This document shows positions 59,350 to 64,000 of a stretch of 64,000 nt of DNA, in pieces. The stretch is from SKLM01 sp041687115 (GTDB taxonomy: Bacteria; Chloroflexota; Anaerolineae; B4-G1), in contig JAWLCP010000002.1 in NCBI GenBank assembly GCA_041687115.1, positions 1 to 64,000 on the forward strand, written 5' to 3'. Numbering within the stretch: the stretch's first letter is position 1; the number at the start of each line of letters is the position of its first letter. The position numbers and the translations under genes were made by a program. Below the pieces are notes generated by a model that was not told the origin of the DNA, did not search any database, and saw nothing but the letters and a program-made list of their open reading frames with translations.

Positions 59350-60035
59350 AATAGGTCGACGGTGATCTGTTCAGCGACCGCGATCGCCTGCTCGCTCACT
59401 TCGCACCCCCAGGCGTGCACCGCTACCCCGGCTGCGGCGGCGCGCCGAAGCGCCCTGCCGAAGAGGGGATCCGCGCCATCGTGGGGGGTGAAGCGGCGAG
59501 CGTCGGGCCGCTGGACGATGAACACAATCGCGGCCCGAGCCCCCTCGCTGACCACTCGGGTCAACTCCTCGACATGGCGCGTGCCGCGAGCGGTGGGAGC
59601 GTCGGGGAACAGGGCCACGCCCTCCTCCACCAGCGTGACCGACTTCGTTTCGACCCACAGGATACCTCGCGGCTTCATCAGGCGGAAATCGATGCGGCTC
59701 TTGCCCAGCGATGCCTCTCGCTCGAACCTGTGATATGCTCGGAAGGGGGCCAGTTGCCCCTGCTCCAGAGCCTCGGCTAAGAGCGGGTTGGGCAGTCGGG
59801 CGTCGACCGAGACCAGGACGTCCCCATACTCGACGAGCTTGAGGTCGTAATTGGTCTTCCGACCCGCGCTGCTCCTCGGGTCCAGCCAGCAGGGACGTCC
59901 TGGGGTCAACAGCTCCCTCAGGCGCCCCGAGTTGGGCAGGTGCGCGTCGACTGAATGTCCGTCGACGGTGACCGTGACGCGGAAGCGATTGACCCGCTGT
60001 TCAAACCGACCTGCGACCAGCGACGGTAGCTTCAT
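59346..60035 (-). CDS. sfsA: SfsA family protein (sugar fermentation stimulation protein homologue)
   Basis: A 229-residue SfsA homologue. The N-terminal OB-like part and the nuclease-like core are visible: AHLPNSGRLRELLTPG, WVETKSVTLVEEGVALFPDA (the E-x-K nuclease-type centre) and GARAAIVFIVQRPDA. E. coli SfsA binds DNA and stimulates maltose genes. The family fold is endonuclease-like, but the activity is not established. ATG 60035 overlaps the stop of the small membrane-protein gene upstream (ATGA). Confidence 0.92.
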   Translation of the reverse strand: MKLPSLVAGRFEQRVNRFRVTVTVDGHSVDAHLPNSGRLRELLTPGRPCWLDPRSSAGRKTNYDLKLVEYGDVLVSVDARLPNPLLAEALEQGQLAPFRAYHRFEREASLGKSRIDFRLMKPRGILWVETKSVTLVEEGVALFPDAPTARGTRHVEELTRVVSEGARAAIVFIVQRPDARRFTPHDGADPLFGRALRRAAAAGVAVHAWGCEVSEQAIAVAEQITVDLL

Positions 60036-60223
60036 CGGGCGGTTCTGAGGAGGGTCAGGTGACCCGCTCCGAAGATGACACCGGTCACCGGGGCGAACAC
60101 CCCTCCGGCGAGCAATCTCCCAGGCCTTCCCCGCCGCAAGTCGCGTACGGCGCTCGCCAGGACTGGAGCACTGATGAGTTGGAGAACTGATAGAGATCGT
60201 AAGAGCACCCAGGGGTTGTCCAC
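60032..60223 (-). CDS. Small membrane protein (63 residues), leaderless, coupled to sfsA
   Basis: A 63-residue protein beginning with GTG (VDNPWVLLRSLSVLQLISAP), with two hydrophobic segments separated by RDLRRGRPGR. The GTG is exactly ten bases after the -10 of a strong promoter (TTGATC-17-TATAAT), and in-frame ATGs upstream lie in or before the -10. The transcript is therefore expected to be leaderless with this GTG as start. Its TGA overlaps the sfsA ATG, confirming a shared reading unit. Nothing is known of its function. Confidence 0.6.
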   Translation of the reverse strand: MDNPWVLLRSLSVLQLISAPVLASAVRDLRRGRPGRLLAGGVFAPVTGVIFGAGHLTLLRTAR

Positions 60224-60233
60224 GATGTGCCTC

Positions 60234-60262
60234 ATTATAGCGTGCCTGCCCCGGCTGATCAA
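60234..60262 (-). promoter_or_regulatory. Promoter of the small-membrane-protein-sfsA-IMPase operon
   Basis: Minus-strand TTGATC (60257-60262), 17-bp spacer, TATAAT (60234-60239). The divergent proS -35 begins only three bases away at 60265. Confidence 0.7.
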
Positions 60263-60264
60263 GA

Positions 60265-60293
60265 TTGACAGACGCTGTCTCCCATGCTAGCAT
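60265..60293 (+). promoter_or_regulatory. proS promoter
   Basis: TTGACA (60265-60270), 17-bp spacer, TAGCAT (60288-60293). It gives a leader of about 175 bases containing a terminator hairpin before proS. Confidence 0.7.
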
Positions 60294-60420
60294 ACGGCTC
60301 AACCCGGAGAGCGCAGGGTGGAGTCCTGTTGCATCCGGGCCTGGTCGGCCGCAGCCGTGTCCCTCTTCCCGTCAGCGGCTCGGCTGGTTCTGTCTGGTCT
60401 GGTCAGTGGTCGGCCCATTG

Positions 60421-60454
60421 CCAGCCTTCCGGTCCCGAAGGCTGGTTTTGTCTT
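60421..60454 (+). terminator. Intrinsic terminator / attenuator in the proS leader
   Basis: A perfect 9-bp stem CCAGCCTTC/GAAGGCTGG with a seven-base loop is followed by TTTTGTCTT. It lies about 120 bases after the predicted transcription start and 20 bases before proS. The preceding leader contains other GC-rich inverted repeats (for example AGCCG/CGGCT) that could form an alternative structure. A T-box was considered but its conserved core is not convincing. Confidence 0.7.
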
Positions 60455-60474
60455 GCAGTAGAAGGAGGCTGTCG

Positions 60475-62202
60475 ATGCAGAGGATGTCCCAGCTCTTTGG
60501 ACGGACGTTGCGCAAGGCCCCCACCGGTACAGAGCTGACCAGTCACAAGCTGGCGCTCCGCGCCGGATTGGTACGCTTCCTGGGCGCAGGACTCTACAGC
60601 TATCTTCCCCTTGGGTGGAGGGTTGCCCGGAATATCGAGGCAATCCTCCGTCAGGAGATGGACGCCCTTGGCGCTCAGGAGATGAAGATGCCCGTTCTTA
60701 ACCCGGCTGAGCTCTGGAAAGCCACTGGACGGTGGGACAGCGTCGGGCCCGCGCTGATGCGCGTGACCGATCGGGGGGACCGGGAGTACGCCCTGGCCAT
60801 GACCCATGAGGAGGTCGTCGCTGAGTTGGCCCGCCAGGAGATTCAGTCGTACCGCGATCTGCCCCGGGTGGTCTATCACATTCAAACCAAGTTGCGGGAC
60901 GAGCCGCGTCCGCGGGGAGGGCTCCTGAGAGTCCGGGAGTTTCGGATGAAGGATGCCTACAGCCTCGACAGGGATCGCGCAGGGCTGGACGCGTTCTATC
61001 CACGGATGATGGAGGCCTACCAGCGCGTCTTCGCGCGCTGCAGGCTCGATCCTGTTTCTGTGGAAGCTGACACAGGCATGATGGGTGGGGCCGATTCGCA
61101 CGAGTTCATGCTGCCGCACCCTGACGGTGAGGATACGTTCATCCGCTGTGGGACGTGCGACTACGCCGCCAATGCAGAGCGGGCCGAGTTCCAGCTGCCG
61201 GAGGTCGAATCTGAACCGCTGGAGGAACCGGAGCAGGTGGCCACCCCTGGCTGCGAGACCATCGCCGACGTGGCCGACTTCGTAGGCGTTCCCACCAGGA
61301 AGACACTGAAGGCGGTCTTCTACACCCGAGGTGACGGAGAGCTGGTGCTCGTCCTCATCCGGGGAGATCTGGAGGTCAATGAGACGAAGCTGGCGAACCT
61401 CCTCGATGGTGCGACGCTCGAGCCGGCGCTCGAGGAGGACGTCCGACGAGCGGGTGCCGAGCCGGGATACGGCTCGCCGGTCGGGCTGAACGTGCGAGGG
61501 TCCCTTGACGATGTCGGTGTGCTGGTTGTGGCGGACCGTTCGATTGAGAAGGGGAGAAACTTCGTGGCGGGTGCGAATCGGCCCGGATATCACCTGGTGG
61601 GCGTCAACTACCCACGCGACTTCGCTGTCACCACCCTCGACGACATTGCCCAGGCCAAGGACGGGTATCTCTGCCCCAGATGCGAGGGGACCCTGATCGC
61701 GGAGGCGGCGATTGAGCTGGGCCACTGCTTCAAACTGGGCACCCACTACGCGGAGGCGGTCGGGGCTACCTTCCTCGATCCCGATGGAGAGGAGCACCCC
61801 GTCGTGATGGGCTCGTATGGGATCGGCGTCGGCCGGCTCATGGCTGCCGTCGTTGAGGAGCATCACGACGACTACGGGATCATCTGGCCCCCAGCCCTGG
61901 CCCCCTTCGATGTCTATCTACTCACGTTGGGGACGGACGAGGAGACGCAGGAGCGAGCCGATTTGTTCTGTGCGGAGCTGGAGGATGCCGGTCTGGACGT
62001 CCTCTTCGACGACCGGGAGGAGAGCGCCGGGGTCAAGTTCACCGACGCCGACCTGATCGGCTGTCCGGTGCGGGCCACGGTCAGTCGGCGTAGCCTGGAG
62101 CAGGGTGGCGTCGAGTTGAAGGCGCGCTGGACGAGGGACGCGCAGGTGGTGCGGATTGAGGACTTGGCCGCCGCGGTGAACGCGCTGATCAGCACCTTCT
62201 AG
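60475..62202 (+). CDS. proS: Prolyl-tRNA synthetase (bacterial type with editing domain)
   Basis: A 575-residue class II synthetase. The N-terminal core has RMSQLFGRTLRKAP, LPLGWRVARNIEAILRQEM and motif 2 LRVREFRMKDAYSLDRD. The bacterial-type YbaK-like editing insertion (about 235-395) includes DVADFVGVPTRKTLKAVFY. Motif 3 is MGSYGIGVGRLMAAVVEEHH, and the anticodon-binding domain ends the protein. AAGGAGG six bases upstream fixes ATG 60475. Its leader carries a terminator hairpin. The stop directly abuts the stop of the convergent phosphatase gene. Confidence 0.97.
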   Translation: MQRMSQLFGRTLRKAPTGTELTSHKLALRAGLVRFLGAGLYSYLPLGWRVARNIEAILRQEMDALGAQEMKMPVLNPAELWKATGRWDSVGPALMRVTDRGDREYALAMTHEEVVAELARQEIQSYRDLPRVVYHIQTKLRDEPRPRGGLLRVREFRMKDAYSLDRDRAGLDAFYPRMMEAYQRVFARCRLDPVSVEADTGMMGGADSHEFMLPHPDGEDTFIRCGTCDYAANAERAEFQLPEVESEPLEEPEQVATPGCETIADVADFVGVPTRKTLKAVFYTRGDGELVLVLIRGDLEVNETKLANLLDGATLEPALEEDVRRAGAEPGYGSPVGLNVRGSLDDVGVLVVADRSIEKGRNFVAGANRPGYHLVGVNYPRDFAVTTLDDIAQAKDGYLCPRCEGTLIAEAAIELGHCFKLGTHYAEAVGATFLDPDGEEHPVVMGSYGIGVGRLMAAVVEEHHDDYGIIWPPALAPFDVYLLTLGTDEETQERADLFCAELEDAGLDVLFDDREESAGVKFTDADLIGCPVRATVSRRSLEQGGVELKARWTRDAQVVRIEDLAAAVNALISTF

Positions 62203-62679
62203 CTAGTCGCTGGACGAATCCTCCGCCAGCGACACGATCCGCGGGTAGCCCTCGTCGATCAGCTGCTCCAGTTCTCGGGCGACGGTAGTGTACTCGAGCC
62301 GTGTTCCCCCGTAAGGGTCCCAGATGTCGTGGGATTCCCCGACCAGCTCGCTCAGCATGTTAACCTTGTCGGCGTAATCGGGGAACGCCGCCGAGAGGGC
62401 CTCGGCGTGGTTTCGGGTCATCACCAGCACAAGGTCTGCCTCTGCCATCACCTGCTCGTTCACGCTGCGTGATCGGTGGGCGCGTATGTCGATTCCCCGA
62501 TCGGCCATCTCTGCCACGGAACACTCGCTCGCCGGACGCCCCTCGGCGGCCCAGGTACCGGCTGAAAGGACGCGCCAGCCGTGACGCTCTGGGTCGTCCT
62601 CCAGCCGGCGCCGGAGTAACCCTGCCGCCATCGGCGAACGGCAGATGTTTCCCGTGCACACGAACAGGATGGTCGTCAC
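62203..62679 (-). CDS. Low-molecular-weight protein phosphatase (Wzb/YwlE-like)
   Basis: A 158-residue LMW-PTP fold phosphatase that dephosphorylates tyrosine or arginine on proteins. The P-loop is Cys8...Arg14 in FVCTGNICRSPMA and the general acid is in the WDPYGG segment near residue 127. The GTG start at 62679 overlaps the upstream TGA by four bases (GTGA) and has GGAG six bases upstream; the longer open frame upstream is not supported. Threonine at the second P-loop position, as in YwlE arginine phosphatase, makes Arg-phosphatase activity possible. Confidence 0.92.
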   Translation of the reverse strand: MTTILFVCTGNICRSPMAAGLLRRRLEDDPERHGWRVLSAGTWAAEGRPASECSVAEMADRGIDIRAHRSRSVNEQVMAEADLVLVMTRNHAEALSAAFPDYADKVNMLSELVGESHDIWDPYGGTRLEYTTVARELEQLIDEGYPRIVSLAEDSSSD

Positions 62680-63812
62680 TGCTGGCTCCCCTCGTCCGGA
62701 GCGGGGGTGACCGCCCTCCGCGCCTCCGTCAATGCCATCAGGCCCCCGGCCACCACCGAATGCCCACCCATCACCACTGGGACAGGGGCATCCGCTGCGG
62801 CGCGAGTGAGGCGGCGCAAGAAGGGGTCGTCCACATGGTGCCAGCGGTAGAGATCCGCATGGAACCGGTCGATCGCCGATGGCCACAGGTTTCTGGCCGC
62901 CAGAATGACCCGGTTGTCGAGTAGGATCGCGTTGGCAAGCCCCCCCAATCCTTCGAAGAACCCCTCAATCCCCACCAGATCGAGGTAGTCGGCCAGGAGG
63001 GAGCGCACCGCTCCACTCGCCTGCCGCCCACTCGCTCGCATTCCTCGTTCCTCGGCGAACACCCGCACCCAGCACTGAGTGCTTTCTTCGAGGGAGCGCC
63101 AAGCTGCCGAGGAGGCGCGACCCGCCACGATCAGGCTTCCGCCCTCGCGTCCCATCTCGCTCAGCACACCATCCAGTTGGGGGCACTGCCAATCGAGTCT
63201 GTCCAGGTGCCTGCGCAAGTGTGGGCCGATCCCTGGGTGACGGTGTGCGATCAGCAAGTCCGCTGGGGTGTCGATGTCGAACCGCGAGCTGGCTGACGCT
63301 TTCATATCCTCCGCGGGAAATCCAGCCTCGTGAGCCAGTGCCCAGGCGATAGCGTTGTCGTTCACCTGGTCGGCGATCAGCCAGCAAGCCTCCTCGGACG
63401 GCGTGAAGGCAGCCCAGTCGGAGGAATGCACGTTGTTCGTGATCACCAGGCGCTTCGCCCGCCCTAGCCTGTCCACGACCCTGGCCCACTCGTTCCCCTT
63501 CAACAGTGGCGCAGAGCCACCTCCTGTGTAGAGCACCCGGTCCGCATCATATCGCTCGATCAACTCCGCCAGGCGCCGCCCGAAGTGAAAAGGCTCATTG
63601 ACGGGGTCCAGGTCTACCTCCACCGGAAGATCGGCCAGGGTGGTGGTCCAGGATGGATCATCGGTGGCGACGACGGCGAGACCGATCGATGGGATGGGCA
63701 AGAGCGTCTCCAGCAGATCCCGGGCGGCTGCGCGGTGGGCGCCGTCTACAGCTTGCTCCACCTCGCTGTTCCCCGATCCTCCGGTCAGGAGGAAGAGTGT
63801 TGTCTTTCCCAT
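62676..63812 (-). CDS. MobA-like nucleotidyltransferase-fold protein, function unknown
   Basis: A 378-residue protein. The N-terminal half resembles a GT-A/MobA-like nucleotidyltransferase: LLTGGSGNSEVEQAVDGAHR, DADRVLYTGGGSAPLLKGNE and, near residue 205, the characteristic SRFDIDTPADLLIAHRH. The C-terminal half (about 230-370) is helical and includes FEGLGGLANAILLDNRVILAAR and PVVMGGHSVVAGGLM, without a recognised domain. It is coupled to the phosphatase downstream by a GTGA overlap. A sugar- or cofactor-nucleotide role is likely but unproven. ATG 63812 is chosen; the open frame extends into the hpf tail. Confidence 0.65.
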   Translation of the reverse strand: MGKTTLFLLTGGSGNSEVEQAVDGAHRAAARDLLETLLPIPSIGLAVVATDDPSWTTTLADLPVEVDLDPVNEPFHFGRRLAELIERYDADRVLYTGGGSAPLLKGNEWARVVDRLGRAKRLVITNNVHSSDWAAFTPSEEACWLIADQVNDNAIAWALAHEAGFPAEDMKASASSRFDIDTPADLLIAHRHPGIGPHLRRHLDRLDWQCPQLDGVLSEMGREGGSLIVAGRASSAAWRSLEESTQCWVRVFAEERGMRASGRQASGAVRSLLADYLDLVGIEGFFEGLGGLANAILLDNRVILAARNLWPSAIDRFHADLYRWHHVDDPFLRRLTRAAADAPVPVVMGGHSVVAGGLMALTEARRAVTPAPDEGSQQ

Positions 63813-63919
63813 GCCCGCGCCCTGTTCACGCAAACTGCCTTCATCAGCAAGAGGGGGCTCGCTCGCCGACCCCCCTCTCTGTCTATCCTGGCGCTCCCAG
63901 GCTCTCTTGGCGTTTGTGA

Positions 63920-64000
63920 TCAACCCACCTGGGGCTGAAGCAGCCCGTAGTTGCCATCTCTTCGCTTGTAGACGGTGTTGATCGTGCCTTCCTCAGCGTT
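63920..64000 (-). CDS. hpf: C-terminus of ribosome hibernation promoting factor, partial
   Basis: The last 26 codons of a minus-strand gene entering from the right edge read NAEEGTINTVYKRRDGNYG and end LLQPQVG. This matches the C-terminal dimerisation domain of long-form HPF/YfiA, whose conserved end is VVYRRRDGNYGLIEP-like. The protein dimerises 70S ribosomes in stationary phase. The rest lies outside the window. Confidence 0.85.
   Translation of the reverse strand, partial: NAEEGTINTVYKRRDGNYGLLQPQVG

Noticed and set aside
60308..60325. AGGGTGGA in the proS leader as a T-box core
   Set aside because: The sequence does not continue to ACCGCG, and it is too close to the transcript start to follow a stem I. 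The terminator itself is kept as a finding.
1..64000. Search by eye for CRISPR arrays, insertion-sequence ends, tRNA and rRNA genes
   Set aside because: No regularly spaced direct repeats, transposase motifs, tRNA T-loop consensus with a matching cloverleaf, or rRNA sequence was found.

Overview
The window is a gene-dense, high-GC bacterial chromosome segment with about 50 protein genes and no rRNA, tRNA, CRISPR array or insertion sequence that I could recognise. Several features suggest a member of the Chloroflexota (inferred, not proven). These are AfsR-like BTAD regulators, secreted subtilases with delta-60 repeats and a C-terminal FLPLV tail, VanW/YkuD wall proteins, a GT-C glycosyltransferase with tandem beta-sandwich repeats, and an intergenic GGGAGAGGG/TTAGGGTGAGGG repeat whose opposite strand reads PHPNPLPERE.

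Layout. 1-10.1 kb: the tail of an oligopeptide-type ABC permease, a Fur regulator, then a long minus-strand block. That block holds an L,D-transpeptidase, an MFS permease, a ferritin-like protein under a PerR-type regulator, an Ldh2-family dehydrogenase, glycerol kinase, galactokinase and a TetR regulator. 10.1-18.8 kb: queG, divergent from the transcription/translation operon nusA-ylxR-infB-rbfA-nrnA-truB-ribF. This operon lacks the usual rimP and ylxQ and has an intrinsic-terminator-like hairpin in its leader. 18.8-26.1 kb: two coupled envelope proteins, era, a queuosine-precursor transporter and an EF-G paralogue. 26.3-36.5 kb: tryptophanase, a WecA-type transferase, upp divergent from ruvB, larA overlapping a homocysteine methyltransferase, a GPH sugar permease coupled to a GNAT-like gene, and degV. 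37-47.4 kb: a co-directional accessory block with a BTAD-AAA regulator, an HtrA-like lipoprotein protease, a lipoprotein, an 83-residue protein, a lipoprotein resembling a free protease propeptide, and a large secreted subtilase with a seven-unit propeller. 48-64 kb: a DUF401 permease, a GT39-like glycosyltransferase, lactate permease, VanW protein, rhomboid protease, DUF1028-TPR protein, IMPase, sfsA, proS (also with a leader terminator), a low-molecular-weight phosphatase, a MobA-like protein and the end of hpf.

Regulation. Several good sigma-70-type promoters can be read directly, mostly with a 17-bp spacer. In four places (queG, ruvB, a 63-residue membrane-protein gene, and a 32-codon ORF before DUF401) the start codon lies 9-10 nt after the -10 hexamer and has no Shine-Dalgarno, which is the geometry of leaderless mRNA. 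nusA and proS each have a terminator hairpin between promoter and start codon, so attenuation is likely.

The least familiar material is the 37-47 kb secreted-protease block. The small lipoprotein there aligns by eye with the N-terminal pro-region of the adjacent subtilase, which suggests a protease with a separately encoded, membrane-tethered pro-domain or inhibitor.
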